Assembly (NCBI RefSeq): GCF_009712425.2
Contig: NZ_VCJR02000001.1
Span: forward strand, 996,001-1,060,000
From: Aquisalinus luteolus
GTDB taxonomy: Bacteria > Pseudomonadota > Alphaproteobacteria > Caulobacterales > Parvularculaceae
Direction of reading: 5' to 3'
Length of the DNA: 64,000 nucleotides
The translations under genes were made by a program, and so were the position numbers. This document shows positions 1 through 8,542 of the stretch, one piece after another. Each line of letters begins with the position of its first letter. Position 1 is the first letter of the stretch. The notes under the pieces were generated by a model. The model did no database searches and was not told where the DNA came from. It saw nothing but the letters and a program-made list of their open reading frames with translations.

Positions 1-1320
1 CATGATCTGTGGACCGAGACATCGTCGCGACGCCATACGCGTAATGAGAACGATATCGTCTATGCGGAGGCAACGGCGCGGGGCGATGCGTTCGCCATGC
101 CCGGCGGCAATATAAGGATTGCGGTTGGTGGCGGGTGGCGCGCCGAGAATTACGATCAATCGAGCCGTACGAGCACGACGACCATAGCTGGCGACCGGAC
201 GGTGCACTATCTGTTCGGCGAGGCGTATGCGCCGCTGATCCGGCCTTCCGACACACGGGTCGGCGCGCATGAGCTGAGTGTGAATCTGTCGGGACGCTAT
301 GAGGAGTACAGCGACTTTGGCACCTCCTTCAATCCGAAAATCGGGTTGCGCTATCTCCCTTTCACGAACCTCGTCCTGCGCGGGACATGGGGCGAATCCT
401 TCAAGGCCCCCAGCTTCGTCCAGCTCTATGCGACACGGCCTGCCTCACTCTATCCGTCCTCTGCTCTGGGTTATGGGGGCGGCGGAACGGCGATCTATGC
501 GACCGGGAGCAACCCGGATCTTTCGCCCGAAGAGGCGACGTCCTGGACGCTGGGGGCGGACTATACCCCGGGCAGCGGCGACGGGCCGCGGATTTCCGCG
601 ACCTATTTCAATATCGATTATACCGGGCGCATCGCTCTTCCGGTCCAGCCGGCATCGCGCGGTCTCGCCAATCCGGAATTTGATGCCTTTGTTCTGTGGG
701 ATCCGACGCCGGATGAGTTGAACGAGATCATTTCCAACTCCACGACATTCAATAATGTAACGGGTGCGCCATACGACCCTGCGACGGTCGTGGCGGTCCT
801 GATGAACCGCTACGCCAATGTGGCCGCCCAGAAGATCGACGGATTTGACCTGTCCTATCGTCAGACTTTGGATTATTCGAAACATTCGTTGAACCTGTTC
901 GCCAATGCGAGCTGGCTCGACATCACCCAGCGCACGCTGCCCGACCTGCCGGAGCGGCAGATTTCCGGCACGATCTCAAATGCGCCCGAACTGCGCAGCC
1001 GCGCCGGCGTGACCTATGAGCGTGGCGGCGTTTCGGTGACCGGCATCGTCAACTATGTCGACGGGTCCATGGATGTCGGCGTGACGCCGTCCCGGGAGAT
1101 CGCGTCATGGACGACCGCCGATCTCACCATTGCCTATCGATTTGCCGGTAGACGCGAGGAGGGAGGTACGGCGCTCTCTTTGTCGGTCACCAATCTGTTC
1201 GATCAGGATCCGCCTTACGCTGAAAGTCCGTCCCGGCTCTATCAGGGCATCACTTTCGACAGTGCCAATAGCTCTGTGCTTGGACGGTTTGTGGCCGTTT
1301 CGCTGCGTCAATCTTTCTAG
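1..1320 (+). CDS. TonB-dependent receptor, C-terminal part (5' end outside window)
   Basis: The frame is open from base 1, so the gene begins upstream of the window and only about 439 C-terminal residues are seen. The sequence has outer-membrane beta-barrel features of TonB-dependent receptors: repeated short strands, a TWGESFKAPS segment, the SNPDLSPEEATSWTLGADY segment typical of the late barrel, and a C-terminal strand ending in Phe (VAVSLRQSF). Such receptors import large ligands across the outer membrane using TonB energy. The stop lies 28 bases before a lasso-peptide isopeptidase on the same strand. By analogy with astexin-type loci, the ligand may be the lasso peptide made by the neighbouring genes; that is inference. 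Confidence 0.9.
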   Translation, partial: HDLWTETSSRRHTRNENDIVYAEATARGDAFAMPGGNIRIAVGGGWRAENYDQSSRTSTTTIAGDRTVHYLFGEAYAPLIRPSDTRVGAHELSVNLSGRYEEYSDFGTSFNPKIGLRYLPFTNLVLRGTWGESFKAPSFVQLYATRPASLYPSSALGYGGGGTAIYATGSNPDLSPEEATSWTLGADYTPGSGDGPRISATYFNIDYTGRIALPVQPASRGLANPEFDAFVLWDPTPDELNEIISNSTTFNNVTGAPYDPATVVAVLMNRYANVAAQKIDGFDLSYRQTLDYSKHSLNLFANASWLDITQRTLPDLPERQISGTISNAPELRSRAGVTYERGGVSVTGIVNYVDGSMDVGVTPSREIASWTTADLTIAYRFAGRREEGGTALSLSVTNLFDQDPPYAESPSRLYQGITFDSANSSVLGRFVAVSLRQSF

Positions 1321-1348
1321 TTTGCCCCGGATCCAACAGGAAGTTCAC

Positions 1349-3379
1349 ATGTCCCGTATTGTTTTTGCCGCCATCTGTGCAGCCATTGCGTTTTTGCGGG
1401 CAGCTGCCGTCGCCCAGCCCACCCCGGAAATGCTGGTTGAAGTCGTTGACATCACCAGTCTTGCGGTCAGTCCTGACCTGAACAGGGTCGCGTTTCGGAC
1501 CGAGCAGGCGTCGATCGCCGACAATCGATATTTCACGACCTGGTATGTGCAGGATGTTAACGGGTCCGGCCCGCCGGTGGCTGTGGCCGATGGCGGTGAG
1601 GCGATCCGCAACCAGGTCGGTGTGACGGTACCAGAGCCACCGGTGTGGTCCCCGGATGGTCGATATCTGTATTTCCGCGGACTTTCGGAGGAAGAAGTCC
1701 AGGTCTGGCGGGCCGATATTGGCGCTCAAACGGCGCAGCGGATGACCGATGATCCGGCAAATGTCGTCTCCTTTTCGATCGCGCCTGATGGCCAGTCTCT
1801 GACCTATGCCGCCGGAGCGACCCGAGCCGACATCAGAGCCGCGGAACGGGCGGAATATGACAGCGGCATATTGATCGACGGCACGATCCCGGTCGGACAG
1901 CCGCTCTTCAGATACGCTCAAGTCGATGGCCGTCTGGCGACGCAGCGTTACACTGGCAACTGGATGGAGCGTCGCGGTCTCCTCGCCGATGAGGCGCTTT
2001 CCTACCAGTCGCTCGATCTTGTCACCGGCCGGGTCCGGGCGGCGCCGCCACCAGCTGCTGCCGAGCCACAGGGCGTGACGCGAGAGACTGGAGTGCGTGC
2101 CGTTTCACGGGAGGGCGAAGTCGCTTTCCTGGACGAGGACGGGGTCTTGTCAGTCGAGGGTGGAACGCGTGATTCTGTTCGGTGCACCGACGCGATTTGT
2201 GCATCAAGCGACATCGACGCCCTGGCCTGGCGGCCCGGCGGCAGTGAGGTGATCTTCACCGTCACCGACAGGGAACGGGGTTATGCCCAGTCGCTCTACG
2301 CATGGGACATAGAGGCCAATGCGACGCGTCTTGTGGTTCACACGAAAGGTATTGTCGGCGATGACGGCTATTCGCTGGATCGCCCATGCGCCCTTGCAGC
2401 GGAGGTAGCTCTATGCACGACAGCCTCCGCGGCGGTCCCACCCCGCATCGAGCGCATCGATCTGGATACCGGTGCGCGCCAGATCCTGTTTGAACCGAAT
2501 ACCGGCTTGATCGAAGCCGGTCTGCCGGAGGTCGAATTCCTGACATGGCGGGATGCTGGCGGGAATCGCTTCTCGGGGCAGTTTTTTCCCGCGGTGGCGG
2601 AGGGTGCGGGTCCCACGCCGCTTTTCATCACCTATTATGTCTGCCGGGGGCACTTGCGTGGCGGGGTTGGCGATGAATGGCCGCTGGCATCTCTCGCCGC
2701 GAACGGAATTGCGAGTCTCTGTATCAATCGTCCTGCTCCTGACTATGAGAACAGGGATCAGCTGGACGACTATCGGATGGCCCAGAGCGGTGTCGAGGCA
2801 ATCATTAGAGACCTGGCGCGGACGCATAACATCGACCCTGAGCGCGTCGGCATGGGCGGCATGAGTTTCGGTAGCGAAGTCGTCACCTATATCAGCGGTC
2901 ACTCCGATCTCCTCGCTGCCGCTTCGGTTTCGTCTTCGGCGGTGACGCCGATCTACTATTGGATGCATTCGTTGCAGCCGGACTTCGCCGATCGTTTGAA
3001 GCGCTCCTGGCATCTGTCATCGCCTGACGACGCGTCACCATTGTGGCGGGAACTGTCACCGGTATTTCATGCCGAGGCCTTCCAGGCGCCGCTATTGATG
3101 CATATGGCGGAGCAGGAATATCTTGGCGCGTTCGAGTATTTCGCTCGTATTCTGAATGCGGGAGGAGCCGCAGAAATGTATGTCTTTCCCCACGAGCCGC
3201 ATATCAAGTTCCAGCCTCGACACAAGCTGGCAATCTATCAACGCAATCTTGACTGGTTTCGGTACTGGCTTCTGGACCGGATTGATCCTTCACCGGAGCG
3301 ACGCGACCAATATTTGCGCTGGGAGCATCTGCGTGAGCGCGTGGGAACGGATGCTGCAGAGCCGGAAAACCCCGGTTAG
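1349..3379 (+). CDS. Lasso peptide isopeptidase (AtxE2-like, S9 family)
   Basis: 676 residues. A signal peptide (about residues 1-24, ending near AVAQ) is followed by a WD40-like beta-propeller region and a C-terminal alpha/beta-hydrolase domain. The nucleophile elbow is GMSFG within MGGMSFGSEVV, and the likely catalytic His is near the end in FPHEPHIKF. This architecture and the position beside lasso biosynthesis genes match AtxE-type isopeptidases, which hydrolyse the macrolactam bond of a cognate lasso peptide. The ATG at 1349 is preferred over upstream in-frame starts because AGGA sits just before it and the signal peptide begins there. It follows the TonB receptor by 28 bases, and its 3' end overlaps the convergent cyclase gene by 4 bases. 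Some other S9 peptidase activity cannot be excluded. Confidence 0.88.
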   Translation: MSRIVFAAICAAIAFLRAAAVAQPTPEMLVEVVDITSLAVSPDLNRVAFRTEQASIADNRYFTTWYVQDVNGSGPPVAVADGGEAIRNQVGVTVPEPPVWSPDGRYLYFRGLSEEEVQVWRADIGAQTAQRMTDDPANVVSFSIAPDGQSLTYAAGATRADIRAAERAEYDSGILIDGTIPVGQPLFRYAQVDGRLATQRYTGNWMERRGLLADEALSYQSLDLVTGRVRAAPPPAAAEPQGVTRETGVRAVSREGEVAFLDEDGVLSVEGGTRDSVRCTDAICASSDIDALAWRPGGSEVIFTVTDRERGYAQSLYAWDIEANATRLVVHTKGIVGDDGYSLDRPCALAAEVALCTTASAAVPPRIERIDLDTGARQILFEPNTGLIEAGLPEVEFLTWRDAGGNRFSGQFFPAVAEGAGPTPLFITYYVCRGHLRGGVGDEWPLASLAANGIASLCINRPAPDYENRDQLDDYRMAQSGVEAIIRDLARTHNIDPERVGMGGMSFGSEVVTYISGHSDLLAAASVSSSAVTPIYYWMHSLQPDFADRLKRSWHLSSPDDASPLWRELSPVFHAEAFQAPLLMHMAEQEYLGAFEYFARILNAGGAAEMYVFPHEPHIKFQPRHKLAIYQRNLDWFRYWLLDRIDPSPERRDQYLRWEHLRERVGTDAAEPENPG

Positions 3380-5127
3380 GTTGCGGTCCATTGCTGCGCC
3401 CACGCCTCTGCACAAGCAAGGCGCAACAGCCTACTGAACGAGATGTCGCGCGGTGGAATGGGCGAACTGAGATAGTCTTCGATCAGACTCACATTGAACA
3501 GCCCCTTGCTGGCGAGCACGCCATCAAGGAGCATGTCCTTCAGAGCAGCCCGGTTGTGTTCGAAAATCATCGCATTGAAACTACGAAAATCGCCCTTCGT
3601 CGTCCGCCCGATAATATCGGGGGGCAGGAGGTTTGCAAATGCGTCGCGCGCGACCGCACGGTTTCGTCCGCCGGAAACGCACATCCAGCTGGGTGTCCTG
3701 AGACTGAGCTCTACAAGCGGTTGTGAGAGAAGCGGCTGACGAACAGGAGCGACATGGCTGCGATCCTTTCCTTCAATGCCGTCGTGAGAAATGACCAGGG
3801 AGATCACCGTTTCCAGCTTTCCTGGCCAGACGCCTTCTGGCGGCTCGAGCCAGGGGTGAAAGTCTGGCTTGTCGAAGATGACGTCTTTTGAAAGAAAATC
3901 CTCGCTTCGTTTCCAAACTGGCGTGTTTCGACGCAAGGACTTGCGAATTGCGAGCTTTCCGGCAGACCATGCGCTGGTCTGGTGCAGTGCCGCCAAATCG
4001 TCGAGAGTGCGGAAAAACGACCGGCCCGGGCCCTGCGCGCGCAACAGATCGGCGGCGGGAGCTGATGTTCCGTAATATCCAAAGATGTTGTCCCCGCCGC
4101 TTCCGGCGAAAAATGCTTGTGTATCGTGGGCCCGGCCGGCTTTCGCGAATGCGGAGTCAGCCAGACGCTGCAGGACCCGCCAGCTTGGCCGCGGGAACCG
4201 TTGTTGCGGCAGATGCGCGATGTCGGCATTCTCGACGCTCAGCGGCAGGATTTCGTGTTGTGCCCCGATGTGATCGGCAACACGCCTTGCATACCGGCTT
4301 TCATCCGCATTCGGATCCGGCGTTACCAGGGTCGCGCAAATAACCTCAGAACTTCCCGGCGCCAGGCAGGCGGCAACGATGGAGGAGTCGAGACCACCTG
4401 AAAGCTCGAGCAGAATTTTCGATGCCATTGAAGACCAGGACGCCACGCAGTCCATTGTTCCTTCGCGCAGGCGCGTGATTGCCTCGTCCCGACATCCAAG
4501 TTGCTGTTCTGGCGCTGCGAACGGCCAGGGTGTCCAGACCGAATGCACTGTTCGCGACCCGCTCTTGTGCGAGACGCTTGTGCCGGGCATCAGCTCTTGA
4601 ACGCCTTCAAGGCAGGTCTGTTCGGTGCGCAGGGAGTCGAAGACCAATTGATGGGCAACCTGCCGCCAGTCGATCTTTGGTCTGAACAATCGAACTGCCA
4701 ACGCTATTTCCACGTCGGAGAAATATGCGGTAACACCATTCAATTCGACGACATAACATGGGATCGTCCCTGTCGGATCGCGCACGACAAGCAGGTCTGT
4801 CTGAGGCGGGTCGGTGACGAAGGCGAGATAGCCTCCCCAGTATTTCGAGATGAAAGTCTTGCCATAGGCGGCGGCGATGTCAGCGATCCGGTCTGGCGAC
4901 ACCGGGCCTCGACTGCCACGCTCGAACACCGTTCCCAGGACGGCGCCTCTATTGCACGGCAGGGATAGTGCCGGAAAACCGTCATTGGCGAGAAGCACGA
5001 AGGACGACGATTTACAGATCGGCAGCATGTTCATCTCATGTGCTGCGGTATGTACAAACTCGTCGACGCGGCGGGCCGGTTGATTGCCTTCTGACCAGGT
5101 CAGAGCAAGGTACTGAGCGACGGTCAT
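3376..5127 (-). CDS. Lasso peptide macrolactam synthetase (asparagine synthase-like C protein)
   Basis: 583 residues. The N-terminal half resembles a class II glutamine amidotransferase fold but lacks the Met-Cys start of active glutaminases, as is usual in lasso cyclases. The C-terminal half has the ATP pyrophosphatase loop SGGLDSS. In this family the enzyme adenylates the ring-forming Asp or Glu side chain of the core peptide and joins it to the new N-terminal amine. Its ATG overlaps the stop of the upstream B gene as ATGA (5124-5127), which implies translational coupling. The gene is third in the minus-strand order precursor, B, C, and runs into the isopeptidase gene tail to tail. Confidence 0.92.
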   Translation of the reverse strand: MTVAQYLALTWSEGNQPARRVDEFVHTAAHEMNMLPICKSSSFVLLANDGFPALSLPCNRGAVLGTVFERGSRGPVSPDRIADIAAAYGKTFISKYWGGYLAFVTDPPQTDLLVVRDPTGTIPCYVVELNGVTAYFSDVEIALAVRLFRPKIDWRQVAHQLVFDSLRTEQTCLEGVQELMPGTSVSHKSGSRTVHSVWTPWPFAAPEQQLGCRDEAITRLREGTMDCVASWSSMASKILLELSGGLDSSIVAACLAPGSSEVICATLVTPDPNADESRYARRVADHIGAQHEILPLSVENADIAHLPQQRFPRPSWRVLQRLADSAFAKAGRAHDTQAFFAGSGGDNIFGYYGTSAPAADLLRAQGPGRSFFRTLDDLAALHQTSAWSAGKLAIRKSLRRNTPVWKRSEDFLSKDVIFDKPDFHPWLEPPEGVWPGKLETVISLVISHDGIEGKDRSHVAPVRQPLLSQPLVELSLRTPSWMCVSGGRNRAVARDAFANLLPPDIIGRTTKGDFRSFNAMIFEHNRAALKDMLLDGVLASKGLFNVSLIEDYLSSPIPPRDISFSRLLRLACAEAWAQQWTAT

Positions 5128-5774
5128 AGGGTCTGCACAGGCGTGAACGTCCGGGCGTGATCAACTGCCTCGTTCAGCAAGCAATCGGCCGATTGTACCC
5201 AGCAATGCGCTTCAAACGGATTGAGCTTTATACCGATAACAAGATCAGCGGCTATGGACTGACCGTCCAATATTGCCAATAGCGCGAGAGAATCCGGCAA
5301 GCATTCCGGCGAGAAGGGCAGGCGCCGGCGGAGCCGGTTGAAACGTGCCGCGAGTGCGATCGCTTTTTCCGGTTCAGTCAGCAATCTTGCGCGCGCCTTG
5401 CGTCGGGCATTCAGCAGCTTCGACAAGGGCAGACTCGCGACTTTTCGTCGACAGCGATGCATTGTAACGGCGACGCCCAACAAACTGCAGCCTTTGGTCG
5501 CGCCTCTCTCCGGGCTCTCGATCACGCTTCTTTTGGGGACGTCAATCGAAGCGGGCGTGAGGGGAGTTGCGCCCCAATCTCCTTCAACAATGATCCCGCG
5601 CTCAACAAGGGTGTCCGTACTGTCCGGGTCGCAAGCGCCAGTGTCGGTGAATTGCCGGAATGCTTTGGACAGTTTGGCGCTCAGTTGAAAGTACCGGTCA
5701 TGACGCTCGTCAAGAAAGACGGCATGATTGTCGCAAAAGCAGAAAGCCAGCTGGTCGCGCAGTATGTGGTGCAT
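5124..5774 (-). CDS. Lasso peptide leader peptidase with fused recognition domain (B protein)
   Basis: 216 residues from the chosen start. The N-terminal ~80 residues (HHILRDQLAFCFCDNHAVFLD onward) look like the PqqD-type leader-recognition element. The C-terminal part is the transglutaminase-like cysteine protease, with the Cys in SPECLPDSLAL and the His/Asp in FEAHCWVQSAD. The family removes the leader peptide and hands the core to the cyclase. Single-chain B proteins of this kind are usual in Proteobacteria. The frame can extend to a GTG at 5810, but that codon lies inside an intergenic hairpin, so the ATG at 5774 is preferred. No strong Shine-Dalgarno is visible before it. Its stop overlaps the cyclase start. 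Confidence 0.9.
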   Translation of the reverse strand: MHHILRDQLAFCFCDNHAVFLDERHDRYFQLSAKLSKAFRQFTDTGACDPDSTDTLVERGIIVEGDWGATPLTPASIDVPKRSVIESPERGATKGCSLLGVAVTMHRCRRKVASLPLSKLLNARRKARARLLTEPEKAIALAARFNRLRRRLPFSPECLPDSLALLAILDGQSIAADLVIGIKLNPFEAHCWVQSADCLLNEAVDHARTFTPVQTL

Positions 5775-5798
5775 GGTCGTTTCCCGGCGGAAGGAGGA

Positions 5799-5815
5799 CG
5801 CGGGTGTCACCCGCG
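5799..5815 (-). promoter_or_regulatory. Hairpin between lasso precursor and B gene
   Basis: The 17 bases CGCGGGTGTCACCCGCG form a perfect inverted repeat: a 7-bp G+C-rich stem with a 3-base loop. It lies between the precursor stop (5831) and the B start (5774). No T-run follows, so it is not a classical intrinsic terminator. Hairpins at this position are known in proteobacterial lasso operons and are thought to raise precursor mRNA relative to the enzyme genes; that role is inferred here. Confidence 0.6.
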
Positions 5816-5830
5816 CCCTCTCGAGCCTGC

Positions 5831-5977
5831 TTATTCAACGAGCGAGCTGTCGACCTGGAACTGATCGATCTCCTCGGGAAGGTTCGCCCGTCCCTTGGTT
5901 TCGACGCTGGCGACGCCGAGCTCGATGATGTCGGCATCATCCTCGATGGTGTGGTCGTGTGTGTTGAACTCCTTCAT
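5831..5977 (-). CDS. Lasso peptide precursor
   Basis: A 48-residue reading frame directly upstream of B and C, with AGGAG seven bases before the ATG. The leader (residues 1-28) starts MKEFNTHDHT and ends VETK, so Thr sits at the penultimate leader position, the recognition mark of lasso leaders. The predicted core (residues 29-48) is GRANLPEE followed by IDQFQVDSSLVE. It begins with Gly. Glu7 and Glu8 are the possible ring acceptors; Glu8 gives the common eight-residue ring, leaving a 12-residue loop and tail. Gene order, leader rule and Gly1 all agree. The exact ring size and the plug residues cannot be told from sequence. Confidence 0.9.
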   Translation of the reverse strand: MKEFNTHDHTIEDDADIIELGVASVETKGRANLPEEIDQFQVDSSLVE

Positions 5978-6072
5978 GACTTTCTCCTTTCAGTGTCGCC
6001 ATGGGGATCATGGCAGGATCGAGTCTATGCGCCGGGGACGACTATTCCTAAGCAATCGTCGGATAATCGCCG

Positions 6073-6147
6073 GAATATTGTCCTGTAGATTCAGATGGTT
6101 GGTCTGTGCTGAGAATATTCTTTGTAGATATTGTCCGTATAGCGGAT
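6073..6147. promoter_or_regulatory. Repeat-containing control region upstream of the lasso precursor
   Basis: The gap between the GntR gene stop and the lasso precursor holds related A+T-rich motifs: AATATTGTCCTGTAGAT near 6074, AATATTCTTTGTAGAT near 6114 and ATATTGTCCG near 6138. GAATATTC (6113-6120) is a perfect 8-bp palindrome. The spacing and similarity suggest operator copies, possibly for the adjacent GntR protein. No confident -35/-10 pair was assigned. Confidence 0.35.
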
Positions 6148-6157
6148 TTGGGGGCGG

Positions 6158-6802
6158 TCACGGGTGGTCAGTGCGGGGGCCGGTCTCGCGATGGTGCAGG
6201 CGTGTGAGCAATTTCGGCGCCAGGCGGATGCGGCGGCGGTGATAGGCGCCGATGAGGCGGTCCAGCTCGGTGTAGTCGCAGGCTCCATGCGCCTGGAGGA
6301 TGCGGCGCAGCTCTGCCTCGCCATTGGCGATCAGGGCGCTTTCATGGGCTCGCACCGGTCTGAGTCTCAGGGCGATGTCGGCGAGCGCCGCGCTTAGCCG
6401 GCCATTGTTGCCCAGATGCATGATCTCCAGGAACGCCGCCTCGGTGCGTTGCCGGAGTGTGTGCTCTTCATGTGCCGGAGTGGTCGGGGAGGGGGCGGGC
6501 GATTTTTTTGCGCCTGGCCCGCGCGCAATGGCGAGCCCGAGCAGCGCTGCACTGGCGTCGTAGAACTCGCGAAGCTCCTGCTCGCTCAGATATGGCGCGA
6601 AGAAGCCTTCATTTGACTGCGAGACGATGAGCCCGGCGCCGACCAGCCGGTTGAGGGCGTTGCGCACAGGCGTCGGGCTGACGCCGTCCCTCGCGGCGAT
6701 CTCGTTGACGTCGATCCGGCTGCCGGGACTGAACGCGCCTGTCAGGACGCGATCCATGAGCGTGCCATACAGGCTTTCGGTTATCGATATGCGCCCTGCC
6801 AT
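6158..6802 (-). CDS. GntR-family transcriptional regulator (FCD-type)
   Basis: 214 residues from the chosen start. The N-terminal winged helix is clear: an ITESLYGTLMDRVLTGAFSPGSRIDVNEIA segment followed by VSPTPVRNALNRL, the recognition helix of GntR proteins. The C-terminal ~130 residues are helical, as in the FCD effector-binding domain. An in-frame ATG at 6838 would add 12 residues. The gene lies 180 bases upstream of the lasso precursor on the same strand, so it is a candidate regulator of that cluster, or of the luxR gene that starts divergently about 250 bases away. The ligand is unknown. Confidence 0.82.
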   Translation of the reverse strand: MAGRISITESLYGTLMDRVLTGAFSPGSRIDVNEIAARDGVSPTPVRNALNRLVGAGLIVSQSNEGFFAPYLSEQELREFYDASAALLGLAIARGPGAKKSPAPSPTTPAHEEHTLRQRTEAAFLEIMHLGNNGRLSAALADIALRLRPVRAHESALIANGEAELRRILQAHGACDYTELDRLIGAYHRRRIRLAPKLLTRLHHRETGPRTDHP

Positions 6803-7049
6803 CGGCCTCACTGTGTTGCTGTGCCGTTGACCTGCCATCGGTCTGTTTTGCGCCGGCAGCGTCTGTCCGGTGATGGCGAAAATTAACCGGTAGTTTGTAT
6901 TAGCGCTTCAAGATTCTACCGAAGATAGGTACTGTGTGCGCTCAAAGGGCTCTCCTGACTTCCCGCTCGCGTTGTATCCGGTTCCGTCTTCATTGCGATC
7001 ATTCCTTGGCGCGGCGCCGTTTCAAGCCGCCGGAAAAGAGGAGCGACAG

Positions 7050-7826
7050 ATGTCCCGACTCAAAACCGTCCAGGCCTTCGTGGATGAAGCAAGACACCTG
7101 CGCCGGCCATCCGACCTGCGCGCGCTGCTGGCCTGTATCACGATGGAGATGGGGTTCGACTATTTCGCGCTCATCCATCATGTCGATCTGACCGGTTACA
7201 GCCAGGCACTGACGCATATGGAGGAGGGCAGGCTGGTCGCGCTCGCCACCTATCCCGAAAGCTGGGTCGAGCAGTATATTGCCGGCAATATTGTCGCCAA
7301 TGACCCGGTGCTGCTGGCGAGCCAGCGGACCAATATCGGCTTTTGCTGGTCCGAGATCCCCGAACTCATTCCGGTGACCCCGGCTCATATCGACATCCGT
7401 GAGCAGACGATCAGGGCCGGGATCGATGATGGCTTCACCGTACCGGCCCATGTACCGGGCGAGGCCAATGGCAGCTGCAATTTCGCGATGGCGACAGGCC
7501 GCGACCTGCCGGGCGCCAATCTTGGGATGGCCCAGCTCGTCGGCGGTTTTGCCTTCCAGGCTGCGCGCGCCATGGTCGTCAACGCCTGTCCGGACGCAAG
7601 ACTATCGGACAAGGGAGCGTTGACGCAGCGTCAGCTCGATTGCGTGCTGCTCGCCGCGAAGGGCAAATCCGATTGGGAAATCGGCAGGATATTGGGAATC
7701 TCGCAGGGGACGGTGAAGCGTCACATCGAGGCCGCGCGTGAGCATTACGAGGTCGGCAGCCGCATGCAGGTCGTCATGCGGGTACTGTTCGAAGGCCGGA
7801 TCGGGCTTGTCGACGCCCTGCGCTAG
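7050..7826 (+). CDS. LuxR-family quorum-sensing regulator
   Basis: 258 residues. The N-terminal autoinducer-binding domain shows the usual pattern W..YI..N....DPV followed by FCWSE, and a later HVPGEANGSC segment. The C-terminal helix-turn-helix reads LTQRQLDCVLLAAKGKSDWEIGRILGIS then QGTVKRHIEAA. The ATG at 7050 has GAGGAG upstream and fits the usual length, although the frame extends further 5'. The partner luxI starts 80 bases downstream with a palindromic site between. LuxR proteins bind acyl-homoserine lactones and then activate promoters carrying lux boxes. Confidence 0.93.
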   Translation: MSRLKTVQAFVDEARHLRRPSDLRALLACITMEMGFDYFALIHHVDLTGYSQALTHMEEGRLVALATYPESWVEQYIAGNIVANDPVLLASQRTNIGFCWSEIPELIPVTPAHIDIREQTIRAGIDDGFTVPAHVPGEANGSCNFAMATGRDLPGANLGMAQLVGGFAFQAARAMVVNACPDARLSDKGALTQRQLDCVLLAAKGKSDWEIGRILGISQGTVKRHIEAAREHYEVGSRMQVVMRVLFEGRIGLVDALR

Positions 7827-7830
7827 GACC

Positions 7831-7856
7831 GTCAATGTGCCGATCGGCACAATGAC
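7831..7856. promoter_or_regulatory. lux-box-like palindrome upstream of luxI
   Basis: TGTGCCGATCGGCACA (7836-7851) is a perfect 16-bp palindrome. The flanks extend the symmetry to 26 bases with one mismatched pair (GTCAA left, ATGAC right). It lies between the luxR stop and the luxI start, about 55 bases before the luxI ATG. This is where a LuxR dimer would sit to drive autoinduction. Confidence 0.75.
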
Positions 7857-7906
7857 GCGGCGCCCTGAACAAGCGACCTTCCATGGGGTAAAACATGGAG
7901 GGCCAT

Positions 7907-8524
7907 ATGCTTCGCCTCATCGACCGGCACAATGCCGACAATCATACAGAACTCCTGCGATCGATGCATCGCGACCGCAAGAGACTCTTCGTCGACATTT
8001 TCGACTGGGACCTCGCCCATGAGAATGGCGAGGAGCGTGACGGTTTCGACGACGGAGACGCGGAATATCTCCTGCTTTCCGACGAGGCCGACCGGCATGT
8101 CGCCTCGCTGCGTCTCCTGCGCACGGACCGGGCGCATCTTCTCGATAGTCTGTTCCCGGAACTGTGCAAGAACGCCATACCGCGCGGCGAGCGGGTGCGG
8201 GAGATTACGCGGCTATGCCTGCCCTTGCGCCAACGCGAACGGGTCGAGGCGCGCAATATCCTGGCGCGCGGCATTATCGATTACGCCGCGAGCGCCGGTG
8301 TGACGAGCTATACGGCCGTCTGCCACATCGCCTTCATGACCGACCTGCTGTCGGCCGGCTGGCGCTGCACGCTGCTCGGCATGCCCGCCACGATCGATGA
8401 CGCGATGGCCGGCGCTGTCCAGATTCACATGGATGACGACACGCCGTCCCTGCTGGATCGCAAATGGCAGTGCGAACCAGCGGCGCCGCGCCTGTCCCTG
8501 TCCGGATCGCGGCTTGCCGCCTGA
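7907..8524 (+). CDS. Acyl-homoserine lactone synthase (LuxI family)
   Basis: 205 residues. Conserved LuxI-family positions are visible: Arg/Phe/Trp in RKRLFVDIFDWDL, the acidic pair in FDDGDAEYLL, Arg in SLRLLRT, and Glu/Arg in REITRLCL. The enzyme makes an N-acyl-homoserine lactone from S-adenosylmethionine and an acyl donor; the chain length cannot be read from sequence. Of two in-frame ATGs (7895, 7907) the second is chosen because GGAGG lies at a proper distance. It sits directly after luxR and the palindrome, and 18 bases before a dioxygenase gene. Confidence 0.94.
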   Translation: MLRLIDRHNADNHTELLRSMHRDRKRLFVDIFDWDLAHENGEERDGFDDGDAEYLLLSDEADRHVASLRLLRTDRAHLLDSLFPELCKNAIPRGERVREITRLCLPLRQRERVEARNILARGIIDYAASAGVTSYTAVCHIAFMTDLLSAGWRCTLLGMPATIDDAMAGAVQIHMDDDTPSLLDRKWQCEPAAPRLSLSGSRLAA

Positions 8525-8542
8525 TCAATGGGAGATAGTCAC

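Noticed and set aside
5808..5810. GTG as start of the lasso B gene
   Set aside because: It falls inside the intergenic hairpin and lacks a ribosome-binding site; the ATG at 5774 fits the family better.
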